Shown: positions 49,819 to 59,276, counted from the first letter of the stretch. The stretch is 64,000 nt of DNA from Chloroflexi bacterium 54-19 (GCA_001898225.1 MKTJ01000038.1:91258-155257); one strand, 5' to 3'. A program made the numbers and translations. Notes: generated by a model not told the origin, from the letters alone.

Positions 49819-52302
49819 ATGCCAAACCCTGCCCCCGGCCCCGAAGCCCCGGAATCTTTCTTTTATGAACTGGTTGCCGACCCCCAGGCCCCCGCCCCGG
49901 CCTCTCTCGACCTCGAACAGGCCGAATTCGTGCGCCTGGCCGTGGAAGTCGAAACCGCGCAGTCTCACCCTGCCGGGGCGGCATCTCCCGATTTCAAACG
50001 CATCTGGCAGCACGCTTTACGGCAGGCCGAAGAAGTGAAAGCCGCCGGGCCGGACGCTTCTCTAGAAAGCTCCCTCGCCACCGCCCTTCCGCTCTCGAAG
50101 AAGCCTTTCGGTGGGCGGCCTGTTGGCTGGCCCCTGGGCTGGCCTCTGGCGTTGGTGGCCGTTCTGCTGGTGACGGTACTGGCCGGGCTGGTGGTGCTCC
50201 TGGTCGTGACCCAACCGGGCCTGGACCGCCCCGCTGCCACCCAGGTGGCGGATACCCCCTCGGTCCCGCCCACCTCCACGCCCATCCCGAAGCCCAGTTT
50301 TAACGGCTTCGAACTGCCCTATCCCGGCGCGACCTCTTTAGCGGCGCCTTCCGACCTCTGGTTTCGTAACTACCCCGCCGGGGCCATTTCGAACCCGGCC
50401 CAACTCGCCTTTAGCACCGCCGATAAAGCCGGCAAAATTTTAGATTACTACCGCCAAAAACTGGCCGGTTACACCGATTACCTGGAAGAGCGTCCGGCCA
50501 ATCCCACCCAGTTTTACGATGGGCTGGTGGCTTTCAAGGGCGACACGATGCTTGTTATCAACGCGCTGGAAGCTTCCAAGAGGTCATCTTTTCACAGGGA
50601 TTCGACCTTCTTCAAGCTCTTTAAGCAGATGACCCCGGACCAGACCCTGTTAATTATCAGCTATGGCCCGGCCCCGAACTTATCGTCCCTGCCCGATTTG
50701 AACCTGGCGGGCTCGGCCAACCTGACTAATTACGACTTTAATAACTGGCCCGACCTTGAGGAACCGTTTAACTCTTTTAATAATTATGTCATGATACGGC
50801 CTTCCAAGGTGGTCCAGGCGGTCCCGGCAGCTTTCCCCGACGTGGTCAGCCAGTACAAAACCCGGTTGAAAACATCCGGTTTCGCTATCCAGTACGATAC
50901 CTATTCAACCGACAAATGTGAAGGGGAATGTCTGGCGAAGGGGGTGGATACTATTGTAGCTACCAGGGATGCCCGCCTGGTGGTCGTCCGAATTTACGGC
51001 CCAGGGGGTCGCAAAGATTTTAAGCCCGCCGAAATTCAGAATTTAACCGCCCAGGGCCTTAAATCTGAGGATACCCTGGTCGGCTACTGGACCGGCCTGG
51101 ATGATAGCTACCAGGCTGCGCCCCGGCCCATCCCCGATATGCGGACGGCCAGCCTGGCCTGGGCTCCCGACGCTTCTTTCCTCGCCATCACCAAGAATAA
51201 CGAGGTCCAACTCTGGAAGGATGGCACCTCTCTCAGCGCCATCCTGGAGAATTTCTCGGAGCCGGTCTACAAGCTGGCCTGGTCGCCGGACAGCCAGACC
51301 CTGGCAATCGCCAGCGGCTACGGCCTCCAGTTCTGGTCGGTCCAGAGCGGCAAGCTGACCCCCTTCGCCCCCAGCCATACCGCCACTATCAAAGACCTGG
51401 CCTGGTCGCCGGACGGCAAACGGCTGGCGTCCTCGGCGGGCTGTCTGAACGACTCTTCAAGCAGTTGTGACGAAAAGGTCTTTTTGTGGCAGCCCAACGG
51501 CTCACTGGTCGCCATCCTCCCCGGTCACGAGGGCAGCCCGAACGCCCTTTTGTGGTCGCCGGACAGCCAGCAACTCGCCACCGAGCAAAACGACGCCAAA
51601 GCGAACAACCTGGGGACGGTCCGTATCTGGGACAGCCAGGGCCAGCCTTTGCGGACCCTCGATGCTCACCCGGTCTTTGCCGCCAACATGGCCTGGTGGC
51701 CCGGCCCTGATTCGCATATTCTCGTCACCGGGCCGACCCCCGGCCAAACCAACCAGGGCCTGAGTTTCTGGGATACCGATAGCGGGTGGTTAGCCAGGGG
51801 TCTACCCGCCACCCTCGATACTTCCGTCCCGACCCGCCTGGCTTTCTCGCCGGACGGCACGACCCTGGCCGTGACCAGCAACGCGACGGTCCAGTTGTGG
51901 CAATACTCGACCGGGCAGCTTATAAATACTTTGAGCGGCCACACCGGGCCGGTAAACGACCTGGCCTGGTCGCCGAACGGCAAGTACCTGGCGACTGCCG
52001 GGCAGGATGGCAATATCCGCCTCTGGTATAAAGCGGGTAAACCCCTCACGGTAATGAGCAGCCCGGCCAATCCGCTGGTAGCGGTTTCCTGGTCGCCCAC
52101 CAGTACCACTCTTTACGCCATAACCAATACCGGCGACCTCTGGTATTCGGATGGCAGCATATTAAAAGGCGGTTCCCCGGCTACTTCTATGGCAAGGGCC
52201 GCCTGGCTGCCGAATAGCGACAAACTGGCGCTTTACGGTATTGATGGCCTGGTTAGCCTCTGGGACAATAAAGGCTACGGCACTACCAGCTATTACCCCT
52301 GA
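49819..52302 (+). CDS. Membrane-anchored WD40/propeller protein, putative sigma-factor regulator
   Basis: 827-aa single-pass protein. Residues 1-100 are cytoplasmic and contain short helices (LDLEQAEFVRLAVEVETAQS, FKRIWQHALRQAEEVK). TM at about 111-131 (WPLALVAVLLVTVLAGLVVL). An extracytoplasmic domain (about 150-410) of mixed folds precedes a WD40 propeller (about 430-827) with typical blades: LAWSPDSQTLAIASG, LAWSPDGKRLASSAG, LAFSPDGTTLAVTSN, LAWSPNGKYLATAGQDGNIR. The position of the cytoplasmic N-terminus, translational coupling to the sigma factor and single TM suggest an anti-sigma or sensor role, but no known anti-sigma domain is identifiable. Confidence 0.88.
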   Translation: MPNPAPGPEAPESFFYELVADPQAPAPASLDLEQAEFVRLAVEVETAQSHPAGAASPDFKRIWQHALRQAEEVKAAGPDASLESSLATALPLSKKPFGGRPVGWPLGWPLALVAVLLVTVLAGLVVLLVVTQPGLDRPAATQVADTPSVPPTSTPIPKPSFNGFELPYPGATSLAAPSDLWFRNYPAGAISNPAQLAFSTADKAGKILDYYRQKLAGYTDYLEERPANPTQFYDGLVAFKGDTMLVINALEASKRSSFHRDSTFFKLFKQMTPDQTLLIISYGPAPNLSSLPDLNLAGSANLTNYDFNNWPDLEEPFNSFNNYVMIRPSKVVQAVPAAFPDVVSQYKTRLKTSGFAIQYDTYSTDKCEGECLAKGVDTIVATRDARLVVVRIYGPGGRKDFKPAEIQNLTAQGLKSEDTLVGYWTGLDDSYQAAPRPIPDMRTASLAWAPDASFLAITKNNEVQLWKDGTSLSAILENFSEPVYKLAWSPDSQTLAIASGYGLQFWSVQSGKLTPFAPSHTATIKDLAWSPDGKRLASSAGCLNDSSSSCDEKVFLWQPNGSLVAILPGHEGSPNALLWSPDSQQLATEQNDAKANNLGTVRIWDSQGQPLRTLDAHPVFAANMAWWPGPDSHILVTGPTPGQTNQGLSFWDTDSGWLARGLPATLDTSVPTRLAFSPDGTTLAVTSNATVQLWQYSTGQLINTLSGHTGPVNDLAWSPNGKYLATAGQDGNIRLWYKAGKPLTVMSSPANPLVAVSWSPTSTTLYAITNTGDLWYSDGSILKGGSPATSMARAAWLPNSDKLALYGIDGLVSLWDNKGYGTTSYYP

Positions 52303-52325
52303 AAGTGGGGTAATTTTTCCATCAA

Positions 52326-52366
52326 AAAGGCTGGTCCGGTGAAATTCCCGGCCAGCCTTTGCTTTT
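52326..52366. terminator. Bidirectional terminator
   Basis: AAAGGCTGGTCCGG (52326-52339) pairs with CCGGCCAGCCTTT (about 52348-52360) with one bulge, followed by GCTTTTAG; on the minus strand the T5 lies at 52324-52328. It ends the sigma/WD40 operon and the convergent folK. Confidence 0.8.
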
Positions 52367-52369
52367 AGT

Positions 52370-52918
52370 TTATCTTGAAATGACGAGAGGGTAGGCCGGG
52401 TGGTAAGGTTTGACCCCGGCCTCGCCCAGGTCTAGCTCGCGCAACAGTTCGGCCACGCTCAGCCCATAGACCGGGTGGACATACTCCGGCGCGAGGTCGT
52501 CCAGCGGTTTGAGGACAAAGCCGCGCCCGCGCAACCGGGGGTGAGGGATTTGAAGGGCCGGGGTATCCAGGTCCAGGTCGTCGTAAAAGATGATGTCGAG
52601 GTCAATCGGGCGGGGACCGTTGCGGAAGGAGGGGCGGCGACCCAGGGCCGCTTCAATCTCCTTCAAAAAGGCCAGCAACGCTAAAGGTTCCAATCCGGTG
52701 GTTGCCTCGACCGCCATGTTCAAAAAGTCGGGCTGGTCGGCGTAACCGACCGGGGTCGTCTCGTAAAGGTGGGAGATTTTCTCGACCCGCACCCGCCCGC
52801 CTGCCTGCAAAGCGTCAAGGGCGGCTTGCAAATTGGCCGGACGGTCCCCAATATTACCGCCCAGGGCCAGAAATACCCGGTGTGGAAGCTGCGCCGTAAT
52901 TTTTTGCTCTAAAGACAA
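52370..52918 (-). CDS. folK: 6-hydroxymethyl-7,8-dihydropterin pyrophosphokinase
   Basis: 182-aa HPPK that transfers pyrophosphate from ATP to 6-hydroxymethyl-7,8-dihydropterin in folate synthesis. Start at TTG (complement 52916-52918) with AAAGGAG 8 nt upstream; a GTG 81 bp further upstream gives a longer protein without a good site. Signature VFLALGGNIGDRPANLQ at about residues 11-27, FLNMAVEATT, RRPSFRNGPRPIDLDIIFYD (catalytic Asp pair) and PHPRLRGRGFVLKPLDDLAP. No folP or folB neighbour here. Confidence 0.95.
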   Translation of the reverse strand: MSLEQKITAQLPHRVFLALGGNIGDRPANLQAALDALQAGGRVRVEKISHLYETTPVGYADQPDFLNMAVEATTGLEPLALLAFLKEIEAALGRRPSFRNGPRPIDLDIIFYDDLDLDTPALQIPHPRLRGRGFVLKPLDDLAPEYVHPVYGLSVAELLRELDLGEAGVKPYHPAYPLVISR

Positions 52919-53051
52919 CCCGCCTGCTCCTTTCGTAGAACTTCCCTTTTTCTCCAGGCTCCAGGCTGGAAACCCTGTTAAATCCAATTTCAATTTCACC
53001 AGGTTTTGGCAGCCCTTGCGGGTATGTGCGTGGTGAAAACCTCAGAAAGAT

Positions 53052-53088
53052 AAAAGGAAGTGTACCCCTATGGTAAGCACTTCCTTTT
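53052..53088 (-). terminator. Terminator after the acyl-CoA dehydrogenase gene
   Basis: AAAAGGAAGTG (53052-53062) and CACTTCCTTTT (53078-53088) form a perfect 11-bp stem with a 15-nt loop; T-rich on both sides (the minus-strand run is TTTTATC). Confidence 0.8.
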
Positions 53089-53109
53089 AATTTTAATTCT
53101 TTGTCCGGT

Positions 53110-54306
53110 TTAGCCCCGGAGACTCTTTAAGAGGTCGCGGGCGATTACCAGGCGCTGGACCTGCTGGGTGCCTTCGTATATCTGGGTGATTTTGGCGTCG
53201 CGCATGTGGCGTTCCGCCGGGTACTCTTTGATATAGCCGTAGCCGCCAAAGATTTGCAGGGCGTCGGTGGTCACGCGCATAGCCGTGTCGCCCGCGAAAA
53301 GTTTCGCCATCGAGCTTTCCCTGGCGCAAGGCAGACCCTTGTTGTGCAGGTAGGCCGCCCGCAAAGTCAGCAGGCGGGCCGCGTCTATCGAGGTTGCCAT
53401 GTCGGCCAGCATGAACTGGATGCCCTCGAAAGAGGTGATGGTCGCGCCGAACTGCTTGCGTTGCGAGGCGTAGGCCAGGCAGTCTTCCAGGGCCGAACGG
53501 GCAATCCCGACCGCCTGGGCCGCGACCCCGACCCGCCCGGCGTCTAGCGTATCCATCGTGATTTTGAAGCCGTCCCCTTCCTCGCCCAGCCGGTTAGCTG
53601 CCGGGACCCGCACGTTATCGTAGAAAACCTCGACCGTCGGCGACCCCGTGATACCCATCTTGTGCATCGGCTGGCCGAACGACAGCCCCGGCGTCCCTTT
53701 TTCGACCACAAAATCGGTCATGTGGCGGTGCTTGTCCTTCATTTCGGGGTTGGTCACGGTCGAGGTCACATAGGTCTCGGCCACGCCGCCCAGGGTGATA
53801 AAGACCTTCGAGCCGTTGATAACATAGCTGTCACCGTCGCGGACCGCCGTAGTCTTGATACCGGCGGCATCCGAGCCCGCGCCCGGTTCGGTAATCGCCA
53901 GCGCGCCAAGTTTCTCGCCGCTGCACATGCCGGGCAGCCAGCGCTGCTTTTGTTCCTCGTTGCCGAACATCAGAATCGGCTCGGCCCCCAGCGAAATATT
54001 TACATCGGGCACAAGGCCGGTGGTGGCGCAGGCCGCGCAAAGTTCTTCAATCATCAGGGCGAAAAGGATATAGGACTGGCCCAGCCCGCCGTATTCTTCC
54101 GGCAGGGGCAGACCCAGCAGGCCCAGTTCGCCCATCTTCTGCACCAGGTCTACCGGGAACTCCGATTTCGCGTCAATCTCGGCGGCGCGGGGCTTGACCT
54201 CGTTGCGGGCAAAATCGCGGATGACCTGCATTATTTCTCGTTCGGTTTCGTCTAGTTCCAGGTTTATTTCGTCCCGGTACTGTTTGGGACTGGTGGTGGT
54301 ACTCAT
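53110..54306 (-). CDS. Acyl-CoA dehydrogenase
   Basis: 398-aa FAD-dependent alpha,beta-dehydrogenase of acyl-CoAs. Order: N-terminal helical domain ([20 protein letters not shown]), [14 protein letters not shown]-binding [99 protein letters not shown]. The catalytic glutamate is in [13 protein letters not shown] near residue 377, the position of short-chain/butyryl-type enzymes. AGAGGAG precedes the ATG. Monocistronic, with its own terminator. Confidence 0.95.
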   Translation of the reverse strand: MSTTTSPKQYRDEINLELDETEREIMQVIRDFARNEVKPRAAEIDAKSEFPVDLVQKMGELGLLGLPLPEEYGGLGQSYILFALMIEELCAACATTGLVPDVNISLGAEPILMFGNEEQKQRWLPGMCSGEKLGALAITEPGAGSDAAGIKTTAVRDGDSYVINGSKVFITLGGVAETYVTSTVTNPEMKDKHRHMTDFVVEKGTPGLSFGQPMHKMGITGSPTVEVFYDNVRVPAANRLGEEGDGFKITMDTLDAGRVGVAAQAVGIARSALEDCLAYASQRKQFGATITSFEGIQFMLADMATSIDAARLLTLRAAYLHNKGLPCARESSMAKLFAGDTAMRVTTDALQIFGGYGYIKEYPAERHMRDAKITQIYEGTQQVQRLVIARDLLKSLRG

Positions 54307-54642
54307 TGAAATTCTCCTCTAAACACTCATCTTTGAGGTTCAATTGGTTATGCTCTACCCCCTATTTTAGCACAGTTGGGCAGAAGGCAGAGGGCAGAAG
54401 GCAGAGGGCAGAAGGCAGAAATTAGGAACCGAACACCAAAGACTAAAAACTAAAAACTAAAAACTAAAAACTAAAAACTAAAACCTACCCTCTGGCTACT
54501 GCCCTCTGCCCTCTGACTACTAACTTCAGGTACTATATATCCCGATGGTAAAATGTGGTATTGTGAAACTTATTATTGGCCGACACCTTAAAATTTCTTC
54601 AACTTATGTCTATAGCTTTCAAGGGTTGAACGGATTTCTTCA
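54307..54642. repeat. Spacer with GGCAGAA and CTAAAAA heptamer arrays (54374-54525)
   Basis: GGCAGAA/GGCAGAG units (54374-54420), then about six CTAAAAA heptamers (about 54442-54486), then CTCTGGCTACTGCC units in the opposite sense (54487-54525). The mixture of two heptamer sequences in one tract is notable. No gene seen. Confidence 0.8.
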
Positions 54643-57219
54643 ATGGTATTAAAAGAACTTTTGCCCAACACTATTATTCCTTTCCGGGCCGAAATGGCGG
54701 CCCTGCACGCCATGGAAACTCAGCGCCGGACCCGCCTGGTCCAGGTCTTTTCTGCGCTCACCTTTGGCGTTGATTTTACCGCCCTGCTAGTCTCGCTGGT
54801 GGTTTCGCTGAACGCCTGGAACTTTTCCAGCGTTTCCCTGGTCCTCCTCAGCCTGTTTAACATCGTCGTTTCGGGAGTCAGCTACCGCCTGGCGAGCGCC
54901 CACCGGACCCGCCGGGCCGCCCAACTACTCCTGGTTATCAACGCCCTGAGCCTCGCCTACGCCTATTTCATGGTCGGCACCGACCTGATGGTCCCGGTGG
55001 TTATTGTTTTGAATATCCTAATCGCGGCCATTTTACTGGAAACGATTGAAGTAGTTTTGCTGACGGCTTTCTGGGTGGGGGTGTGCGCCTTCCTCTTTTT
55101 CTTTCAGGACCACCTGGGCATCTACAAACCGCCTATCCCGCTCGGTGAAGGGCTGAAAGACTTTTTTAACCTGGCCCTGCTGGCGGTGGTCTTACCTTCG
55201 ATAGCGATTAGCCTGATTATCCCGGCCCGCAGCCTGGTCGAGATTTTACGGTCGCGCAACCAGCGGCTCGAAAAGTTGCTTGAACAACAAATCATCTCGG
55301 AGGCGCTCTTGCAGGAAAACGAGCAGCGCCTGCGGGCGACCTTCGACCAGGTGGCGGTCGGTATCGCCTATATCGACCGGGAGGGCATGTGTCTTTCGGC
55401 CAACCCCAGGCTATTCGAGATGTTCGGCTATAGCCAGCCGGAAATGCTCGGCCTGAACTTCCACGAATTGACCCACCCCGACGATAAATACCTGGGCCGG
55501 GATAAACACCTGGAGGTCTGGGACGGCAAGTTGCCTCACTTCTCCCAGGATAAACGCTTCGTGCGCAAAGATGGCTCGATTTTGTGGTGTAACACCAATA
55601 CTTCACCCGTCCGGGACGTGGCCGGGCAGACCAAGTATTTTATCTGTGTCATGACCGATATTACCGACCGCAAACAGGCCGAGGAAGCCCTCGCCGCCGA
55701 GAAAGAACGGCTGAACGTGACCCTGCGCAGCATCGGGGAAGGGGTTATAACCACCGATACGGCGGGGCGGGTGGTCCTGCTTAACCCGGTCGCCGAAAAG
55801 TTTACCGGCTGGACCCAGGCCGAGGCGATGGGCCGTCCCCTCCCCGAAGTCTTCCATCTCATTGACGAAAAGACCCGCCAACCGGCCCCGAACCCGGCGG
55901 AACAGGTCTTGCGGACCGGCGAGATTACCGGGCTGGCCGGGCAGACCATCCTGGTCGGACGGGACGGCCACCAGCGCTATGTCTCCAACAACGGCGCGCC
56001 TATCCGCGACCTGACCGGTAAACCGGCCAAAATCGAAGGGGTCGTGCTGGTCTTTCGCGATATTACCGAGCGGCAGCGCATCGAAGCCGAAATGCGCAAG
56101 GTTCAAAAACTCGAAAGCCTGGGTTTGCTGGCGGGGGGTATCGCCCACGACTTTAACAATATCCTGACCGCTATCGCCGGGAACATCTCGCTGGCGAAAA
56201 TGGACGTGCCGTTTCAAAGCAGTATCTACGATGTGCTGGCCGAGGCCGAGAACGCCACCTTCCGGGCTAAAGACCTGACCCAGCAACTGCTCACTTTCTC
56301 GCGGGGCGGCGCGCCTATCAAAAAGACCACCTCGCTCAAAGACCTGCTCGAAAGTTCGGTCAGTTTTGCCCTGCGCGGCTCGAACGTCCAGGCCGAATTC
56401 GATATTCCCGCCGACCTCTGGCCCGTCGAAATTGATAGCGGCCAGATAAACCAGGTCATTAACAACCTCGTCATAAACGCCGACCAGGCCATGCCGGAGG
56501 GCGGCCTTCTGAATGTGACCGCCCGCAACGTGCCCCGCGCCGGACTTGACCGCGCCCTTAACCTGCCCGGCGACTATTATGTCCGGCTGGAAGTGAAAGA
56601 CCAGGGCATCGGTATCCCCCAGAAGAACCTCAACCGGATTTTCGACCCCTACTTTACGACCAAGCAGCGGGGGAGCGGCCTGGGCCTGGCGAGTTGTTAT
56701 TCGATTATCGCCCGGCACGAAGGGGTTATCCTGGTCGAATCCGAACTCGGCAAGGGAACCACCTTTTCGATTTACCTGCCCGCCGTACCCGGTAAAGTGG
56801 TGCCGACCGAAACGGTGGCCGCCCCGGTCAGGACTGGCAAGGGTCGAATTTTGCTCATGGATGACGAGGATATAATTTTGGAATTGAGCCGCCGCCTGCT
56901 CGACCGGCTCGGTTATAGCGTGGAAATCGCCCACGATGGGGCCGAGGCTATCGAGAAATACCGCCAGGCCATGGAGCATCACCAGCCTTTTGACCTGGTT
57001 ATAATGGACCTGACCGTCAAAGGCGGGATGGGCGGCAAGGAGGCCATGCAGCACCTCAAAAAGCTCGACCCGGCGGTCCGTTCGATTGTTTCGAGCGGCT
57101 ACTCCAACGACCCGATTATGGCCGACTACAAACGCTACCATTTTAACGAGATTTTGAGCAAGCCCTTCCGGGTGGAGGAATTGACCGAAAAGATTCAAAA
57201 GGTGCTGAAGGTCACTTAA
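54643..57219 (+). CDS. Hybrid sensor histidine kinase (MASE-like TM, PAS-PAS-HisKA-HATPase-REC)
   Basis: 858-aa membrane hybrid kinase. About six TM helices at residues 30-205, a short coiled coil (RSRNQRLEKLLEQQIISEAL, about 206-226), PAS1 (about 230-345, with GMCLSANPRLFEMFGYSQPE and the PAC end FICVMTDITDRKQAEEA), PAS2 (about 355-480), HisKA with phospho-acceptor histidine near 502 in GLLAGGIAHDFNNILTAIAG, HATPase with VINNLVINADQAMPEGG (N box), DQGIGIP (G1) and GSGLGLAS (G2), and a C-terminal REC with acceptor aspartate near 788 in VIMDLTVKGGMGG. No output-domain gene is adjacent. Signal unknown. Confidence 0.95.
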   Translation: MVLKELLPNTIIPFRAEMAALHAMETQRRTRLVQVFSALTFGVDFTALLVSLVVSLNAWNFSSVSLVLLSLFNIVVSGVSYRLASAHRTRRAAQLLLVINALSLAYAYFMVGTDLMVPVVIVLNILIAAILLETIEVVLLTAFWVGVCAFLFFFQDHLGIYKPPIPLGEGLKDFFNLALLAVVLPSIAISLIIPARSLVEILRSRNQRLEKLLEQQIISEALLQENEQRLRATFDQVAVGIAYIDREGMCLSANPRLFEMFGYSQPEMLGLNFHELTHPDDKYLGRDKHLEVWDGKLPHFSQDKRFVRKDGSILWCNTNTSPVRDVAGQTKYFICVMTDITDRKQAEEALAAEKERLNVTLRSIGEGVITTDTAGRVVLLNPVAEKFTGWTQAEAMGRPLPEVFHLIDEKTRQPAPNPAEQVLRTGEITGLAGQTILVGRDGHQRYVSNNGAPIRDLTGKPAKIEGVVLVFRDITERQRIEAEMRKVQKLESLGLLAGGIAHDFNNILTAIAGNISLAKMDVPFQSSIYDVLAEAENATFRAKDLTQQLLTFSRGGAPIKKTTSLKDLLESSVSFALRGSNVQAEFDIPADLWPVEIDSGQINQVINNLVINADQAMPEGGLLNVTARNVPRAGLDRALNLPGDYYVRLEVKDQGIGIPQKNLNRIFDPYFTTKQRGSGLGLASCYSIIARHEGVILVESELGKGTTFSIYLPAVPGKVVPTETVAAPVRTGKGRILLMDDEDIILELSRRLLDRLGYSVEIAHDGAEAIEKYRQAMEHHQPFDLVIMDLTVKGGMGGKEAMQHLKKLDPAVRSIVSSGYSNDPIMADYKRYHFNEILSKPFRVEELTEKIQKVLKVT

Positions 57220-57307
57220 CCTTCCGGTGAACAAAAGAGGAAGAAACAGCGTCCAGCCAAACCTGCTATTATGTGATTTTAAACTTATTGACAACAAAAA
57301 TAAAAAG

Positions 57308-57327
57308 TGTACACTTTATAGTGTACA
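57308..57327. promoter_or_regulatory. Inverted-repeat operator upstream of the GNAT toxin-antitoxin pair
   Basis: TGTACACT (57308-57315), TTAT, AGTGTACA (57320-57327): perfect 8-bp arms. A second weaker repeat, CAGCA/TGCTG, flanks the adjacent spacer (about 57330-57345). The repeat overlaps the expected -35 region. Confidence 0.6.
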
Positions 57328-57343
57328 AACAGCATATATGTGC

Positions 57344-57352
57344 TGGTATAAC
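57344..57352 (+). promoter_or_regulatory. Extended -10 of the toxin-antitoxin operon
   Basis: TGGTATAAC, TGn-extended -10, 17-20 nt after the operator. The antitoxin ATG at 57408 follows AAAGGGGG. Confidence 0.45.
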
Positions 57353-57407
57353 CTCTCCTGAGAAGTAGTAGAGGGGTGGGATTTAGACTTTTAGAAAGGG
57401 GGTAATT

Positions 57408-57614
57408 ATGTCTCAAATAACGCAGCCGGATTCTGCTGGGGCAATAATTGCTCCAGCATCCGCAAGCGAAAAAGAAGATTTCAGGGAAAATGTGATGGAA
57501 GCTCCAGACGACCCTAACGCTGTACTGGACCTGTTTTCCAATCCCCCTGAATTTAACGAAGCGCTTTTACGGGCTAAAGAATCGCGTAAAAGACTGTTCA
57601 GGAAAGCTAATTGA
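57408..57614 (+). CDS. Candidate antitoxin of a GNAT toxin-antitoxin pair
   Basis: 68-aa acidic protein, overlapping the next gene by 4 bp. The C-terminal part VLDLFSNPPEFNEALLRAKE resembles the toxin-binding tail of DUF1778 antitoxins (a NPPxPNEAL-type segment), but the N-terminal ribbon-helix-helix those antitoxins use to bind DNA is absent; instead there is a short low-complexity stretch. Either it binds DNA in another way, or another protein represses, or it is a degraded form. The operon has a clear palindromic operator. Confidence 0.7.
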   Translation: MSQITQPDSAGAIIAPASASEKEDFRENVMEAPDDPNAVLDLFSNPPEFNEALLRAKESRKRLFRKAN

Positions 57615-58144
57615 ACCAGCCCGATTTAACATTCCCGGAAGCCTTATCCAGAAGCCACGATAGGGCTTCTTTTAATTGTGGGACAGCGGAACTAAACGAT
57701 TATTTTCATACCCGCGTTTCACAACATATAAAAAGCAGAATAACCAGATGCTTTGTGGTAATAGACAGGGCTAACGAAGATAAAGTGGCGGGCTTTTATA
57801 CTATTTCTGCCGCCGGAGTACCTTTTGAAACGTTAGATAGGCACCCTGCCGGAGCGGCAATGGTAAGGGGGTTTCCTCGTTATCAATTACCAGTTTTTCT
57901 TATGGGCAGGCTTGCGGTAGATATAGCTTACCGTGACTACCGCCCCAAACTTAGATTGGGCGAAAGCCTTCTTTTTGATGCTATCGAAAGGTGCATGGAA
58001 TCTGATGTCGCGGGTTTTGCTTTAATTGTAGATGCAAAACCTGATGCCGAGGGGTTCTATAGAAAATACAATTTTGTTAATTACACCTCGGAGCCGCTAA
58101 AACTTATATTAGCCTTCCCTAAAATTAAGAATCTTCCGGCATAA
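57611..58144 (+). CDS. GNAT-family acetyltransferase toxin (TacT/AtaT-like)
   Basis: 177-aa GCN5-type acetyltransferase. TTG start overlapping the antitoxin stop (TTGA). Characteristic TacT/AtaT features: FNCGTAELNDYFHTRVSQHI near the N-terminus, VAGFYTISA, LGRLAVDIAYR-type acetyl-CoA motif (PVFLMGRLAVDIAYRD), LRLGESLLFDAIERCMESD, and GFYRKYNFVNY with the catalytic-type tyrosine. Known relatives acetylate charged aminoacyl-tRNAs and stop translation. Base composition is A+T-richer than the flanks, fitting a mobile toxin-antitoxin module. Confidence 0.88.
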   Translation: MNQPDLTFPEALSRSHDRASFNCGTAELNDYFHTRVSQHIKSRITRCFVVIDRANEDKVAGFYTISAAGVPFETLDRHPAGAAMVRGFPRYQLPVFLMGRLAVDIAYRDYRPKLRLGESLLFDAIERCMESDVAGFALIVDAKPDAEGFYRKYNFVNYTSEPLKLILAFPKIKNLPA

Positions 58145-58329
58145 CTAAAATTGTCATAAATGTTGTAATCTATATATAAGCCGGTTCGGATCAAATTGAA
58201 CTATTTTTGCGACCAGGTGCCGCAACCGCCTGGACTTTGCTCGTACTCGGAAGGTGGGGCAAGTATACGGTAGGGCCGGGTATAATCCAGGGTAAACCTT
58301 ACCTCAGAAAGAAAAAGAGATTCTTTATT

Positions 58330-59058
58330 ATGAAACAAAATAAATACGACAACCCGGAATTTTTTACCAAATACAGCCAGATGACGCGCTCGGTTAAAGG
58401 GCTGGCCGGGGCCGGTGAATGGGAAACGCTCGAAAAGATGCTGCCCGACTTCCAGGGCAAAAGGGTGCTGGATTTAGGTTGCGGCTTCGGCTGGCACTGC
58501 CAGTACGCTATCGACCACGGGGCCAGCGCGGTTACGGGCGTGGACATCTCGGAGAAAATGCTGGAAGTGGCGCGGGAAAAGACCTCACCTCAAATCCGCT
58601 ATATCCGTACCCCGGTCGAAGAAGCCGAGTTCCCGGCCAACTCGTTCGAGGTCGTGGTTAGCTCACTGACCTTTCACTACCTGGTATCTTTTGAAGATAT
58701 TGCCCGGAAAGTTTATAACTGGCTGACCGCGGGCGGCGATTTTGTATTTTCGGTCGAACATCCTATTTTTACCGCGCACGGTTCGCAGGATTTTTACCGC
58801 GATGCCGGGGGAAATCCCCTCTTTTTCCCGGTAGACCACTATTTTTCCGAGGGCCAGCGCGATACCACCTTTCTGGGAGAAAAAGTTACCAAGTACCACA
58901 AGACCCTGACCACCTATCTCAGCGCCCTTTTACAGAACGGGTTTACTATTACCGGCGTGGTCGAGCCCCAACCGCCCGCTCACATGCTTGCCGCCAGTGA
59001 AGGCATGAAAGACGAACTGCGCCGCCCGATGATGCTGATTATTTCCGCCCGAAAGTAG
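58330..59058 (+). CDS. Class I SAM-dependent methyltransferase
   Basis: 242-aa methyltransferase. I start at the ATG at 58330; the open frame extends 41 codons upstream but the extension resembles spacer sequence, though the ribosome site is weak. Motif I VLDLGCGFGWHC (about residues 47-58), post-I VTGVDISEKMLE, motif II region VVVSSLTFHYL, and the C-terminal strand MMLIISARK. The YNPEFF-like N-terminus (KYDNPEFFTKYSQMTRS) is like that of uncharacterised small-molecule methyltransferases. Substrate unknown. Preceding gene is the GNAT toxin, 185 bp away. Confidence 0.88.
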   Translation: MKQNKYDNPEFFTKYSQMTRSVKGLAGAGEWETLEKMLPDFQGKRVLDLGCGFGWHCQYAIDHGASAVTGVDISEKMLEVAREKTSPQIRYIRTPVEEAEFPANSFEVVVSSLTFHYLVSFEDIARKVYNWLTAGGDFVFSVEHPIFTAHGSQDFYRDAGGNPLFFPVDHYFSEGQRDTTFLGEKVTKYHKTLTTYLSALLQNGFTITGVVEPQPPAHMLAASEGMKDELRRPMMLIISARK

Positions 59059-59240
59059 GGTAACAAGAGGGCAGAAGGCAGAAGGCAGAAGGCAGAAGGC
59101 AGAAGGCAGAAGGCAGTCTTGTCACACCCTACGGGCGGGCGTCACACGGCGCTTGTCGCAGTCGCACTGACGGAATCTGGTAACCTTTGTCCCGCTCTGA
59201 CCTCTGACCTCTGACCTCTGATTACTGCCTAAAAAATCAT
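59059..59240. repeat. Spacer with GGCAGAA array and dispersed-repeat fragment
   Basis: Seven GGCAGAA heptamers at 59068-59116. A dispersed half element follows (CTTGTCACACCCTACGGGCG), then CTCTGACCTCTGACCTCTGA heptamers at 59195-59225, ending 12 bp before the trp promoter. Confidence 0.75.
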
Positions 59241-59269
59241 TTGACAATTTAAAAATCTGCTGCTATAGT
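59241..59269 (+). promoter_or_regulatory. trp operon promoter
   Basis: TTGACA (59241-59246), 17-nt spacer, TATAGT (59264-59269). Near-consensus. Start expected at about 59276, directly at the T-box leader. Confidence 0.8.
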
Positions 59270-59276
59270 TAGGGCG

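Noticed and set aside
55603..57297. Minus-strand open frame of 564 aa
   Set aside because: Antisense to the hybrid histidine kinase; no ribosome site or recognisable domain.
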